64,000 nucleotides of DNA from Oligoflexia bacterium (GCA_031292385.1 JARLHE010000056.1:16085-80084), one strand, 5' to 3'. Shown: positions 39,708-50,361, counted from the stretch's first letter. Notes: generated by a model from the letters alone, not told the origin. Numbers and translations are program-made.

Positions 39708-42700
39708 CTAATAATAAATCACTATTAGCCCATTAGCGCCGCCGGACGAAACAGCGCCGCCCGCGCCAGCCCCGGAATTGTCCGAATCACCAGAGTTCCC
39801 TGCGGTCGCGCCAGAACCCGCCGTTGTACTTGCGCTACTCAATCCCGCGCCGCCTATGTAACTCGACCCGCCGCCGCCGCCCGCGACGTCCCCGCCATTC
39901 CATCCGCTTCCACCGCCGCCATAATAGCCACCGCCACCACCGGCCCCGAAGCTTGCGTTTCCGTCACCGCCTGTAAACTGAGTCCCGGCGGTTCCATTAC
40001 CAGAGCCGATCCCGGCAGCGCCGCCTGCGCTCTGGGTTCCTCCTTGACCTGCGGTTGCGCTTCCGGTGCCAGCGCTTCCTGTTGTGCCCCCGCCCGCGCC
40101 CCCGATTCGAGAGGTTGTACTGGTCCCTCCGCCGCCGCCGCCGCCTGCCGTGAGAAGTTCGGTACCATTCAATTGTACGGCGGAACGTCCGCCGCCGCCG
40201 CCTGCATTGTATCCAGCCCCTTGATGGCTGGTTCCGCCGCCGCCGTAGCCACCGGCCCCGCTGATTGATCCGCCTCCTCCAACGATTAGGGTATAACTCT
40301 GTCCGCTCGTCACGCTGAGCGTTGCAGTTGCGTAGCCGCCGCCGCCACCTGCGTAATTTGTTGTCGCGGTTCCGGATCCACCCGCACCGCCCGCGCCCCA
40401 AACTTTGATAGTAACCGAAGAAATACCGGCGGGCGCGACCCAAGACTGCGCATTGCCCGTGTAGGTTAGGACGGATTTGCCCGAGCCCTCGGTGAAATAA
40501 GTGAATCCATTCGTCAATGTGAGCGCGCTATAGCCTGGGATCGTCACTACAACGTTTGCGGCCCCGACTGAGCCGCTGGGGTAGGTGCAAGTCAGTTGAC
40601 TAGAACTGACAATGTTTACGGACGTGCAGGAATTACCTCCAACAGTCACAGTGGTTCCATTTACAAAGCCAAGACCATTGAGAGTAAGAGTCGTACCACC
40701 CGTTGAGGCGCCAGAAGGCGGCGAAACGGAGAATAACTGGGCTCCATAATAAATCACGACTCTGCCGTTCGCTCCGGTTGTTGAAACGGCGCCGCCCCCG
40801 CCCGCCCCATTGTTGTCAGAGTCGCTTGAGTTTCCAGCAATAGCACCAGATCCCGCGATCGTGGCTGTGTTGCTTAATCCAGAACCGCCCACATAGCTCG
40901 ATCCGCCGCCCCCGCCCGCGATGTCCTGCGAATTGTATCCGCTTCCGCCACCACCATAATATCCGCCGCCACCACCAGCCCCGTAACTTCCATTCCCGTT
41001 ACCGCCCGTAAACTGATTACCTGCGTTTCCGTTGCCATAGCTACCCGCCCCGGCGCCTCCCCCGGCGCTTTGCGTGCCCCCTTGGCCCGCAGTAGTGCTT
41101 CCTGCTCCGGCATTTCCTATGGTGCCCCCTGCAGCGCCTCCATATCGAACAACAGAATTACTGTCTCCACCACCACCGCCGCCACCAGCAGTGAGAAGCT
41201 CAGTACCGCTAGACTGTATTGCGGAGCGGCCACCTCCAGAGCCACCCTGGTAGCCGCCGCCACCATAGCTCGTGCCTCCGCCGCCGTAACCCCCTGCTCC
41301 GCTTAGCGCCCCTCCGCCGCCTACGATCACGGTATAGCTTTGGCCTGCGGTCACGCTCAGCGTACCGGTTGCATAACCACCGCCCCCGCCCGCATAGTCA
41401 GTCCCACTAGTTCCGGAGCCCCCACCGCCACCTGCACCCCAAGCTTTGATGTTAATTGCGGTACATCCCGTTGGAACCGTAAACGTCTGAGCTGCCCCGG
41501 TATAAGCAAAGACCTGGCTACCCGAAGCGCAAGGTGCGCTCGCGGTGGCGGAGGCTTCGTTTGAGACAGGTGAGGTCCCACCTGTGCCGACTGCCACGAC
41601 TTCGTAAAAATAGATTTGGGATACCGTTACAGTGGTGTCATTGTAGGTGGTCCCGCTCAAGGCCGTGGCGATCGGGGTTGCCGACTCGCCGCCGCTAATC
41701 GTGCCTCGGTAGATGGAATAAGTCAGGGCCCCAAAGCTTCCCGAGGGCGCAGTCCACGAAAGCGCGATGTATCCAGCTTGACCCGTGGCTCCAAGTGAAG
41801 TGGGCGCGGTCGGCGCAGGCGGATAGACCGTGATAGTTGCGGGAACCGGTGTGCTCGTCACGGCGCTTCCATTGATCGTCGCTCCCAGAGTGACTGATCC
41901 CGCGAGAGATCCCTGGAAGCTTTGACTGTAAACGCCGTTGCCAGCGTTCGTGACGCTCCCGATGTAGCTTCCTGTGCCCGCCGTGTTGGTCGATGTGAAC
42001 GCAACGCTCGTGATACCGGTAGGATTCGAGTTTCCGTAAGCGTCTTCTGCGGTCAGCGATACCGTAATCGATGACCCGGAGTTTACTGTGGCCAGACTGC
42101 TCACGATGCTCTGAGAAAGAGAAAATGCTGCGGGGCCAACTACGACATTGGGGCTTGCTACCGTGTAGCCTAATGTATTTTCAGTCGCCGTGATGGCCAG
42201 GGTCTCAGCAACGGTGTAGGTAATGTTACTAAAAGTGGCCACTCCGTTTACGACCGTTTCTGTGAGAGTGCCACCCAAGCTTCCGCTTCCAGTGGTGCGA
42301 GATAACGTCACTGTCGTCGAGTTATTGGTGGAGATGACGTTTCCGGCTGCGTCTTTGAGCTCAGCCGAGAAGGTCGTCATCGGGGTCGCGTTGCTCGCCG
42401 TATAGCTCGTGGCAGGCGCCACCTTCCAAGCAAGCGATGCGATCGTGCTCGATGGGGTGACCGTGATCGTGGCTGGAACCGGTGTGCTCGTCACGGCGCC
42501 TCCGTTGATCGTCGCTCCCAGGGTGACTGAGCCCGCGACCGCTCCCGTGAAGCTTGCCGTGTAGACGCCACCGCCCGCGTTCGTAACCGTGCCGTATGAG
42601 CCAGTGCCCCCGATCGTGCTCGAAGTAAACGCGACGTTGGTGGTGCCCGAGGGGTTGGAATTCCCGTAAGCGTCTTTTGTGGTCAAGGTGACGGTTATCG

Positions 42701-45700
42701 ATGAGCCTGAGACAACGGTTGAAGCGCTGCTAACGGCACTGTCCGCAAGAGAGAATGCCCCTGGGCTGACAACAATGCCTGAGCTGGCGACTGTATGATT
42801 TGCGGTATTTTCGGTCGCGGTGATTACGAGGGTTTCTGCTGCGGTGTATGTGATGTCGCTAAAGGTTGCCACTCCGTTTACGACAGCTTCTGTGAGAGTG
42901 CCACCCAAGCTTCCGCTTCCAGTGGTGCGAGATAACGTCACTGTCGTCGAGTTATTGGTGGAGATGACGTTGCCGGCTGCGTCTTTGAGCTCAGCCGAGA
43001 AGGTTGTCATGGGAGTCGAATTGCTTGCAATATAGCCGGTTACTGGTGCTGAAACCCAGGCAATCGAGGCGATCGTGCTCGACGGCGTCACGGCAATCGT
43101 TGCTGGGCTTGGCGTGCTGGTTACCATGCCACTATTGATGGCTGCCCCAAGCGTCACTGAGCCCGCAAGCACGCCCTGAAAGCTCTGGGTATAGACGCCT
43201 GAGCCAGCGTTGGTGACGCCGCCCGTATAAGTTCCCGTTCCTGTCGTGGTGCTTGAGGTGAAAGCAACGCTCGTGATCCCCGAAGGATTTGCGTTGCCAT
43301 AGGCATCCTTCGCGGTCAATGTCACGGTGATCTGTGAGCCCGAGGCCACGGTGCTCGGGCTGCTGACTTGGCTTGTAGCGAGAGAGAATGCCGCGGGATT
43401 TACGGTGATGTTTGAGCTTGAGACGGCGTGGCTTGCTGTATTTTCGGTCGCCGTGATGACAATCGTCTCGGCCTTGGTATAGGTGATCGTGCTGAAGGTC
43501 GCAACTCCATTGACCGCCGTTTCGGTTAGCGTGCCGACCAATGTGCCCGTCCCCGTGTTGAGCGAGAGCGTGACGGCGGTTGAGTTGTTATTGGTGATCG
43601 GGTTTCCGTACGGATCTAAAAGCGCGGCCGAAAACGCGGTCATCGGTGTGCTGCTACTTGCCGTATAGGACGTCGCAGGCGCCGCGCTCCAGGCAAGCGA
43701 GCCGATCGTGCTTGAAGCATTGACCGTGATGCCGCTCTCGGTCCCAGTAATCGACGAGGTAATCGTATCAGTGGCAGTGATGCTTTGACTTGCTGCCGTT
43801 TTAAGTGTCACGCTCAGTTGTTTCACGCCGCTATCACTCGTTTGAAACGTGTAATTGCTGGGTAGAGCTGCATGAGTATCGCTTGACGTGACGGCAATCG
43901 TCCCGGTGTAGGAAGTTGCCGTATTGCCGTACGCGTCTTGCGCGGTGATGGTCACGTTGTTTGCTGCGCCCGCGGTTACGGACGTCGGATAGCCGCTCAG
44001 AGCCAGAACGTTTGCGCTTGCGGCGTTGATCGTGAACGACGAAGAGGTGGCGGTCAGCGCCCCCACGCCGCCAGAACCCACGGTTGAGACTTTCGTCGCA
44101 AGCAGTGTATGCGAGCCCGCCGTGTTGATCTGAAGTCCCTTACCCGTGAAATTGGCAACGCCCGCTATTGCACTCATACTGGTGGTGCCCAGGAGCGCGC
44201 CGCTTCCGCTGACAATCGCGAGCGTCACTGTCGCCGTTGCATCGGCTCCCGTCGTAACGACGTTGCCGTTCGCATCTTCGATCGTAACCGTTCCTTGCGT
44301 GCCAAAGGGAGAGCCCGCCGTTCCGTTCGAGGGAGAGGTCGTCCACGCGAGCTGGGTGGCCGCGCCATTGGTGAAGATCACCGTGCCGCCTGATTTCGTG
44401 ACGGGAGTCGTGATCGAAAGCGTTTGGCTTGCCGCAATCGTTGAGGCGAGCGTGCAGGTCGATTGACCGGAGCTATTTGTGCTTGAGCACGCTCCATAGC
44501 TGTTGCCCGAGCCTGAAGCCGAGAACGTGGGGGTAACCCCGGAGACCGGATTATTATTGGCATCTTCTAACGTGATCGTGATCGTACTGGTTGAAGTGCC
44601 GTTCGCAATGACCGGGCCCGAGCCTGTGATCGTGGAGTTTCCAGCCACGGGGCTTCCGGCCGTAAACGTGATACTTGTGTTGATGCCTGAGAGTGCTGCA
44701 GGGCTTGTAATGGAAACCGTCTCCGTTTGCGCAAGCGTTGAGACGATCGAGCCCGCCGTCTGCCCGCTTGAGTTGGTTGAAATTCCAGGTTGGGTCAGCG
44801 TGTTGGAGTTACCTGCGGCGGACAGCGTGACACTCTGCCCTGAGATGGGATTGCCGTATTGGTCCTCTACCGTCGCGGTGAGAGCGATGCTCGACGTGCC
44901 GTCGGCCGTTGCGCTTGTTGGAGATGCGGCAAGCGTTGAGGTCGAAGCGGAGGGCGAGCCCTCGGTAATCGTAATCGTGCTTGAAGTCGCGGTGAGAGAA
45001 CTCACGCTTTCAGTCGCCAAAATCGTCTTATTGCCTGCGGCCGTCATATACAGACCATGGCCTGTAAAGTTCGCGACTCCGTTGACCGCCGACATGCTGG
45101 TTGTGCCGGACAGGGTTCCCGTGCCGGAAGCTACCGCGAGCGTCACCGTTGATGTAGCGTCGGAGCCAGTGGTAACTACGTTTCCATTGGCGTCCTTAAT
45201 CGTCAGAACTCCTTGCGGGCTCCACGCCACGCCTGCCGTGCCGCCACTCGGCTGAGTCGTCCATACTAATTGAGTTGCAGGGCCATTGGTGAACGTGACC
45301 GATCCGCCTGATTTTGTGACAGGACCTGTGATCTGAAGCGTTTTTATTTCAGCAACAGTCGACGTGAGCGTGCAGGTCGATACCCCGCTTGAATTCGATG
45401 ATGAGCAAGTTCCGTAGACGTTTGTGTTCCCGGTATTGGTCGCACTAAAGCTGGGTGTAATGCCAGAGACCGGGTTGCTATTGCTGTCTTCAAGCGTGAT
45501 CGTGATCGTGGAGGTTGCCGTACCGTTGGCAATAACGGAACCCGTGCCCGTGATGCTTGAATTTGCCGCGACAACAGAAGAAGCGATAAATTGCACCGAA
45601 ATATTGAGCGAGGTCAGCGCCGCAGGCGTCACAACCGTGAGCGTTTTTGTCTGCGCAGCCGTGGAGGCGATCGTACCCGAGGCCTGACCGCTTGAATTCG

Positions 45701-48275
45701 TTGTACTTGCAGGTTGCGTGAGTATGTTTCCGGATCCCGTGGCCGAAAAACTTGCGTTTTGTCCTGGGATTGCATTTCCGTATTGGTCTTTAACGGTAAT
45801 GGTCACGGTGATGGTGGTGACGCCATCACCGTTTGCGGTTCCAGAGTTCGCGCTGATTGAAGATTGCGCGACATTAATTGCGGCCGGCGAGATCGTGATC
45901 GGGCTTGAATCGACGGTAAGAACTCCAGAGCCAGAAGTGGCTGCTTTCGTGGCGCGGATCGTGGGCGTTCCCGCCACGGTCATGTATAGCCCTGAGCCTG
46001 CAAAGTTTGCGACGCCGTTGACCGCCGACAGGCTAGTTGTCCCTGAGATCGTGCCCGATCCACCGCTCACGCTCAGGGAAATCTGTGCCCCGGCATCAGC
46101 GCCTGTAGTGACCACGTTTCCGTTTGCGTCTTCAATCGTGACAATGCCTTGCGGGCTCCACGCCACGCCTGCCGTTCCGCCCGAAGGCTGAGTAGTCCAT
46201 ACTAATTGAGTTGCGGGACCGTTCGTAAACGTGACCGTCCCGCCTGTTTTTGAAACCGGGCTTGTGATCGACAGGGTCTTTGCTTCCGCATGGCTAGACG
46301 TAAGCGTGCAGGTGGATTGTCCTGACGAATTGGTGGCAGAGCACGCGCCGTAGGAATTGGTGGATCCTGTATCGGTTGCCAGAAACGACGGAACCACTCC
46401 CACAACGGGGTTACTGTGCGCGTCTACGAGGGTGATCGTAACCGTGGATGTCGCCGTGCCGTTGGCGACCACTGGGCCCGTGCCCGTGATCGTGGAGTTG
46501 GCCGCAACGGCCGCACCCGCATTAAACGTCACGCTCGTTGAGAGGGAGGAAAGAGACGAAGGCGACGCGATGGAAACAGTCTTGACTCCTGAAACGGTTG
46601 TACTGATCGTGGCGGTCGTAATCCCTGAAGCGCTTGTGCTGGATGAGGGTCCCGCGAGGGTATTGCCACTACCGGAGGCCGATAAAGCCACGGTTTGAGA
46701 AGGGATGGGATTTCCGTACTGATCTTCAACGGTCACCGTCAGCGTCGATTGGCTTGATCCATCGGCAGTCAGACTTGCCGGTGATGCGGCGATACTTGAA
46801 GTCGTGCTTGATGGCGAGGCCGGCGTGATCGTCACATTCGTGCTGTTCACGCTGAGCGCTCCCGACCCGCCCGAGCCCGAGAGATCGGCCTTGGATGCTT
46901 GAAGCACCTTAGTGCCTGCCGCGGTCATGAATAGGCCCGCGCTTGAGAAGTTGGCGATGCCAGCGACCGCATCGACCGTTATTGTACCTGATAAAGAACC
47001 CGTGCCGCTTTGAACCGAGAGCGTGATCGGAGCCGTGGAATCGTCACCCGACGTAACGACGTTGCCGCTGGCGTCCTCGATCTTCACAACGCCTTGAGTG
47101 GCCCACGCGCTCCCGGCGGTCCCGCCCCCTGGCTCCGTACTCCAAACAAGCTTGGTCGCGGCGCCTGCTTCAAACACGATCGAGCCGCCCGAGAGGTTTA
47201 ACGGCGAAGTGAGACTTACGGCATCGACTCCAGAGGTTGTGGCCGTGACCGAGCACGTGGAAACACCCGATCCATTGGTGCTGGAGCAAGCGCCCACCGA
47301 GACGTTCGAGCCTGAAACAGAAATCGTGGGAGTAATCCCGGACACGGGGTTGCCGTATTGATCGTCGAGCGTGATCGTGACGATTGCGGCTGAAGTACCG
47401 TTGGCAAGCACCGGGCTTGTGGCCGTGACAGTGGAATGGCTGCTTGAAGGGGCGCCAGCGGTGGCAGTTGCGTTAAAGGTGAGGCTAGATGGCGTTCCCG
47501 GCAGCGCCTCGCCCGCGCTTTGCACGACGAGAGTCTCAGCTCCGGTCATATGACCCAGCGTCCACGCGGCTTGCGCCTTGCCCGAGCCATTCGTCGCCGT
47601 CGTCGCGGAGCTGACCGAACCCGAGCTCGGACTCCACGCGAGAGAGAATCCCGGCACCGGATTGCCAGAAGCGTCCACGACCTCGACTTCAGGCGAAGGA
47701 GAAATCGCTGATCCCCCTGCCGCGCTCTCATTATTTCCGGCAATAAGAACTAAGTGATCGGCCAAGCTCGACACAACGGTAACGTCAAGCGATCCAGCGT
47801 TCAGCCCGCCACCTGTCACGATAAACAAGTTCGTTTGAACGAGATCTGCGCGGTAATAAAAACCGTACTCGCTGGCCAAAGTGGCCAACGTAAACGAGGA
47901 ACTCAGCGGTACGACGCACGAGCTGTCGGAATAGAACGCGCCCGATCCCGCCCCGGTAAGTGAAAGCGCGATATCCTCGGGAACGGCGGTTGAATTGCCG
48001 CTTGAGTCGAGCACTTCAATTCGATAAGGCCCCGAGCAAGCGGCAACGGTTTCCACGCCAGGCCCCAGGATTTCAAGCGATTGCATCTGCGCGATACCCG
48101 GCGCGTAGAGGTTGTTTATCTGGGTTTGGCCCCACCATCCATCACAGCTGGATAGAGCCGTGGCAAGCAGGGTTGTGCCTAAAAAAAACACAAAAGAGCG
48201 GATCGCCGCGGAAGAAGCGGTCATAAACCCGCTGGCGGAGGTTGCGGCAATGTTTAATCGTTCCCTGTGCATCAT
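39708..48275 (-). CDS. giant Ig-like repeat surface lipoprotein with glycine-rich and IPT domains
   Basis: 2855 residues. The N-terminus carries a lipoprotein signal with lipobox LSSC (Cys near residue 44), so it is anchored in a membrane. About 165-2150 is a chain of roughly twenty ~100-residue Ig-like domains of Big_1/invasin type, with recurring words ANGT, DQYGNPV.G and TSTVTITL. Then come a fibronectin III domain (about 2154-2250), a glycine-rich domain (about 2257-2511), an IPT/TIG domain (2513-2596) and a second glycine-rich domain to the end. It resembles adhesins or stalk proteins. Start at ATG 48275; ATG 48224 is an alternative nearer the signal core. Ligand unknown. Confidence 0.85.
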   Translation of the reverse strand: MMHRERLNIAATSASGFMTASSAAIRSFVFFLGTTLLATALSSCDGWWGQTQINNLYAPGIAQMQSLEILGPGVETVAACSGPYRIEVLDSSGNSTAVPEDIALSLTGAGSGAFYSDSSCVVPLSSSFTLATLASEYGFYYRADLVQTNLFIVTGGGLNAGSLDVTVVSSLADHLVLIAGNNESAAGGSAISPSPEVEVVDASGNPVPGFSLAWSPSSGSVSSATTATNGSGKAQAAWTLGHMTGAETLVVQSAGEALPGTPSSLTFNATATAGAPSSSHSTVTATSPVLANGTSAAIVTITLDDQYGNPVSGITPTISVSGSNVSVGACSSTNGSGVSTCSVTATTSGVDAVSLTSPLNLSGGSIVFEAGAATKLVWSTEPGGGTAGSAWATQGVVKIEDASGNVVTSGDDSTAPITLSVQSGTGSLSGTITVDAVAGIANFSSAGLFMTAAGTKVLQASKADLSGSGGSGALSVNSTNVTITPASPSSTTSSIAASPASLTADGSSQSTLTVTVEDQYGNPIPSQTVALSASGSGNTLAGPSSSTSASGITTATISTTVSGVKTVSIASPSSLSSLSTSVTFNAGAAVAANSTITGTGPVVANGTATSTVTITLVDAHSNPVVGVVPSFLATDTGSTNSYGACSATNSSGQSTCTLTSSHAEAKTLSITSPVSKTGGTVTFTNGPATQLVWTTQPSGGTAGVAWSPQGIVTIEDANGNVVTTGADAGAQISLSVSGGSGTISGTTSLSAVNGVANFAGSGLYMTVAGTPTIRATKAATSGSGVLTVDSSPITISPAAINVAQSSISANSGTANGDGVTTITVTITVKDQYGNAIPGQNASFSATGSGNILTQPASTTNSSGQASGTIASTAAQTKTLTVVTPAALTSLNISVQFIASSVVAANSSITGTGSVIANGTATSTITITLEDSNSNPVSGITPSFSATNTGNTNVYGTCSSSNSSGVSTCTLTSTVAEIKTLQITGPVTKSGGSVTFTNGPATQLVWTTQPSGGTAGVAWSPQGVLTIKDANGNVVTTGSDATSTVTLAVASGTGTLSGTTSMSAVNGVANFTGHGLYMTAAGNKTILATESVSSLTATSSTITITEGSPSASTSTLAASPTSATADGTSSIALTATVEDQYGNPISGQSVTLSAAGNSNTLTQPGISTNSSGQTAGSIVSTLAQTETVSITSPAALSGINTSITFTAGSPVAGNSTITGSGPVIANGTSTSTITITLEDANNNPVSGVTPTFSASGSGNSYGACSSTNSSGQSTCTLASTIAASQTLSITTPVTKSGGTVIFTNGAATQLAWTTSPSNGTAGSPFGTQGTVTIEDANGNVVTTGADATATVTLAIVSGSGALLGTTSMSAIAGVANFTGKGLQINTAGSHTLLATKVSTVGSGGVGALTATSSSFTINAASANVLALSGYPTSVTAGAANNVTITAQDAYGNTATSYTGTIAVTSSDTHAALPSNYTFQTSDSGVKQLSVTLKTAASQSITATDTITSSITGTESGITVNASSTIGSLAWSAAPATSYTASSSTPMTAFSAALLDPYGNPITNNNSTAVTLSLNTGTGTLVGTLTETAVNGVATFSTITYTKAETIVITATENTASHAVSSSNITVNPAAFSLATSQVSSPSTVASGSQITVTLTAKDAYGNANPSGITSVAFTSSTTTGTGTYTGGVTNAGSGVYTQSFQGVLAGSVTLGAAINSGMVTSTPSPATIAVTPSSTIASIAWVSAPVTGYIASNSTPMTTFSAELKDAAGNVISTNNSTTVTLSRTTGSGSLGGTLTEAVVNGVATFSDITYTAAETLVITATENTANHTVASSGIVVSPGAFSLADSAVSSASTVVSGSSITVTLTTKDAYGNSNPSGTTNVAFTSSTIGGTGSYGTVTNAGGGVYTASFTGAVAGSVTLGATINGGAVTSTPVPATITVTPSSTIASLAWKVAPATSYTASNATPMTTFSAELKDAAGNVISTNNSTTVTLSRTTGSGSLGGTLTETVVNGVATFSNITYTVAETLAITATENTLGYTVASPNVVVGPAAFSLSQSIVSSLATVNSGSSITVSLTAEDAYGNSNPTGITSVAFTSTNTAGTGSYIGSVTNAGNGVYSQSFQGSLAGSVTLGATINGSAVTSTPVPATITVYPPAPTAPTSLGATGQAGYIALSWTAPSGSFGALTYSIYRGTISGGESATPIATALSGTTYNDTTVTVSQIYFYEVVAVGTGGTSPVSNEASATASAPCASGSQVFAYTGAAQTFTVPTGCTAINIKAWGAGGGGGSGTSGTDYAGGGGGYATGTLSVTAGQSYTVIVGGGGALSGAGGYGGGGTSYGGGGYQGGSGGGRSAIQSSGTELLTAGGGGGGGDSNSVVRYGGAAGGTIGNAGAGSTTAGQGGTQSAGGGAGAGSYGNGNAGNQFTGGNGNGSYGAGGGGGYYGGGGSGYNSQDIAGGGGGSSYVGGSGLSNTATIAGSGAIAGNSSDSDNNGAGGGGAVSTTGANGRVVIYYGAQLFSVSPPSGASTGGTTLTLNGLGFVNGTTVTVGGNSCTSVNIVSSSQLTCTYPSGSVGAANVVVTIPGYSALTLTNGFTYFTEGSGKSVLTYTGNAQSWVAPAGISSVTIKVWGAGGAGGSGTATTNYAGGGGGYATATLSVTSGQSYTLIVGGGGSISGAGGYGGGGTSHQGAGYNAGGGGGRSAVQLNGTELLTAGGGGGGGTSTTSRIGGAGGGTTGSAGTGSATAGQGGTQSAGGAAGIGSGNGTAGTQFTGGDGNASFGAGGGGGYYGGGGSGWNGGDVAGGGGGSSYIGGAGLSSASTTAGSGATAGNSGDSDNSGAGAGGAVSSGGANGLIVIYY
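41831..43090 (-). repeat. two copies of a 630-bp coding repeat in the giant lipoprotein gene
   Basis: The units at about 41831-42460 and 42461-43090 are in register at offset 630 bp (210 codons). The stretch 42241-42381 is nearly identical to 42871-43011, far more similar than the other Ig repeats, which suggests a recent duplication or gene conversion. Confidence 0.7.
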
Positions 48276-48567
48276 TGATTTTATCTACCTAGTTAGTTTA
48301 ACGTCCAAAACCACGGAAATCTTGAGGCGTGAACGAATACACGAGGTAGGCAGGTTCTTTGATGAGACGATACGTGCCGCAAGAGCCCCAGGAGTCTCAG
48401 GAGTCAACTCATTGGTTCCATTTCATTTTCTCACTCGAAATATTGAATTGGTATTGTGTCAAAATAGGGACGGTCGCCTTTGACACGGGAATGGATGTTT
48501 GGGATTGAAATGATTAAGATTTACTTAGTGTTCGGCCGACACGACTGAAGGGTAAGGCTTAAATTCA
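48276..48567. promoter_or_regulatory. divergent control region of the giant lipoprotein and LysM/barrel genes
   Basis: 292 bp with no gene. GTGTCAAA (48456-48463) and TTTGACAC (48479-48486) form a spaced inverted repeat whose arms match the TTGACA/TGTCAAA of the 3739-3759 palindrome. The area is AT-rich near 48430-48460, suitable for promoters. No clear -10 could be fixed. Confidence 0.35.
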
Positions 48568-49677
48568 ATGAAAAGGCTGAGAAACAAAAAAACCAATTCC
48601 CTTTTGGCGGCTCCCCTCGTTGGCAGTCTCGTGATTCAGCTCGCGACTTGGTCCTTTGCTCCCTTCTCGCGCGGCGAGGAGATCCTCGCCGAAAACTCCC
48701 GCAAGCACGTCTACCGGGTCGAGGAAGGCGAAACCTTGGGAGCGATTTTGGAGCATTACGATAATCTTCATCGTCTCTGGGGCACTCATGGCTTGGTCGT
48801 GAAAACGTGGAAAATGAACCGCGAATTGGTCAAACACCAGGGGGACTTCATTCTTCCAGGAACCTTGATCCTGCTTCCGGATGAGTTATTCGCGGAGAGT
48901 TCACCTAAGGCTTCGCCGCGCGCGCCTGCATCGGAAAGCAAGCCTCTTTCCGATGCTCCGCTTGCGCCGGTTGCAGCGGATCCTCCGTTCGAGCCCGTGG
49001 TTTTGACAAGGAATCGCGACGAGAAGTGGGCCGAGGGAAGCCTCACGCTCACGCCGACATTTTCTTACTTCAGGATCACTTCAACGGAGACTTCGAAGGG
49101 AGTTTCAGCGGATCTCGTCTCAGAATTGAGCCCAGGATTTGATTTTAAGTGGAGGCAGACGTGGTCGGATTCGACGCAAACGTTTCTAGGGGGAGGCCTG
49201 GAATCGACGAAGGTTGGCTCGAGCTTGGTCAATAAAACGATTAGCGGCGAAGATAACACCTTATCGCATGTGGAGCTTGGCGTGGAGCAGTGCCTGGGCG
49301 CGAAGCTATCCGTCGTGGGATCGATCGGTGCAGCCCAGGAGTTGACGGTGGCGGCCAGCAGTCTCACCAATGTCCAGGTGGATGAGAATTTTTACCCTAA
49401 GCTGGCGGCAGGGCTTTCGTACCGCCTGCTTGAGAAAAACCATACGTCGATTGATTTTTCTGGTGGCGGGTTCATTCTTCTTCCGGTTGCGACCGATATC
49501 TATGACGTGAAGCTCGGGAGCGGCTATGATTTAGGGATTGGACTTCGCCAGGACTTGAGCCAGTCCTGGCATCTCGTCGGCGATGCGGTTTATCTCAGCC
49601 AAACTCAAAACACCTCGCTGACCACGCAGACACTTTCGGAGATCCGGTTCAGCTTTGGATTTTCTTATAGTTATTGA
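48568..49677 (+). CDS. LysM-like and outer-membrane beta-barrel protein
   Basis: 369 residues with a long hydrophobic N-terminus (signal, about 10-35). Residues 46-105 resemble a degenerate LysM peptidoglycan-binding unit (YRVEEGETLGAILEHY ... ILPGTLILLPDE). A Pro/Ala/Ser linker follows, then about 150-369 alternating amphipathic strands ending in aromatic residues (FGFSYSY), typical of a small outer-membrane barrel. Head-to-head with the giant lipoprotein, so it could help present it. The beta-barrel call is inference from strand pattern; no named family. Confidence 0.62.
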   Translation: MKRLRNKKTNSLLAAPLVGSLVIQLATWSFAPFSRGEEILAENSRKHVYRVEEGETLGAILEHYDNLHRLWGTHGLVVKTWKMNRELVKHQGDFILPGTLILLPDELFAESSPKASPRAPASESKPLSDAPLAPVAADPPFEPVVLTRNRDEKWAEGSLTLTPTFSYFRITSTETSKGVSADLVSELSPGFDFKWRQTWSDSTQTFLGGGLESTKVGSSLVNKTISGEDNTLSHVELGVEQCLGAKLSVVGSIGAAQELTVAASSLTNVQVDENFYPKLAAGLSYRLLEKNHTSIDFSGGGFILLPVATDIYDVKLGSGYDLGIGLRQDLSQSWHLVGDAVYLSQTQNTSLTTQTLSEIRFSFGFSYSY

Positions 49678-49731
49678 CCGTCGGCGGCCCGGAATACGAT
49701 CTCTTGCCGCTCCGAATACGCTAGCGCTCTG

Positions 49732-50361
49732 CTACTCGCCCCGATATCCCACAATCGCCAGGCAATGCTTTTCGGCGGCGGCGATCAGGGTTTCATCGGG
49801 TACCACTGGCATTTCATTGAGAAGATTCATCCGGACTCCCATGATGTAGCTCGTGATCAGCTTGGCGGTGAGCGTGACTTCGCTTACGTCGAATTGGCCG
49901 GCTTTGACTCCGGCGAGCAGAATTTCAGTAAGGTCGTTGATGACGATTTGCTTGATCTGCCCGTTGCTCGGGCGGAATTTCTCGTCGAAGACGGCGAGAA
50001 ATGAAAGGGTGAGCAGAATGCGCGCAGGCTCCGCCTCTTTGCGGGCGTTGCCGATCGAAACGCGGACGAAATCGCGAAGCCGATCCGCTGGGCTCGAATC
50101 ATGGACCACCTCGGTGTTGAGGATGCTTCGCGTGCGCTGTGCGAGGTATTCAATGACGGCGGGAAAGACGTTTTCCTTCTTCTTGAAGTAGTGAACGACA
50201 AGCGGTTGGCTGAGCCCGCAGTGGTTGGCGATGCTTTGAAAGGTCGTATTTTGGTACCCCAGGTTGGCAAGACAGTGGATAGCGGATTGGAGGATCTTCT
50301 CTTGGGTTCGCACCCCTTTCCTGGGTTTAGGGGTCGAGCTTTTGGGGTCTGATTTGGCCAT
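49732..50361 (-). CDS. TetR-family transcriptional regulator
   Basis: 209 residues. N-terminal helix-turn-helix (about 20-65): TQEKILQSAIHCLANLGYQNTTFQSIANHCGLSQPLVVHYFKKKENVF. The remainder is the helical ligand and dimer domain. A basic Ser/Pro tail precedes it. Divergent from a small exported-protein gene, with a perfect palindrome between them. Ligand unknown. Confidence 0.9.
   Translation of the reverse strand: MAKSDPKSSTPKPRKGVRTQEKILQSAIHCLANLGYQNTTFQSIANHCGLSQPLVVHYFKKKENVFPAVIEYLAQRTRSILNTEVVHDSSPADRLRDFVRVSIGNARKEAEPARILLTLSFLAVFDEKFRPSNGQIKQIVINDLTEILLAGVKAGQFDVSEVTLTAKLITSYIMGVRMNLLNEMPVVPDETLIAAAEKHCLAIVGYRGE

Noticed and set aside
40044..47963. Many plus-strand frames opposite the Ig-like gene
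   Set aside because: They recur with the repeat period and carry no independent domains, as expected for shadows of a repetitive gene.
48225..48275. Start of the giant lipoprotein at ATG 48224 instead of 48275
   Set aside because: 48224 is nearer the signal core but has no RBS; AGGTAGA lies before 48275. Kept the upstream start, noting the doubt.
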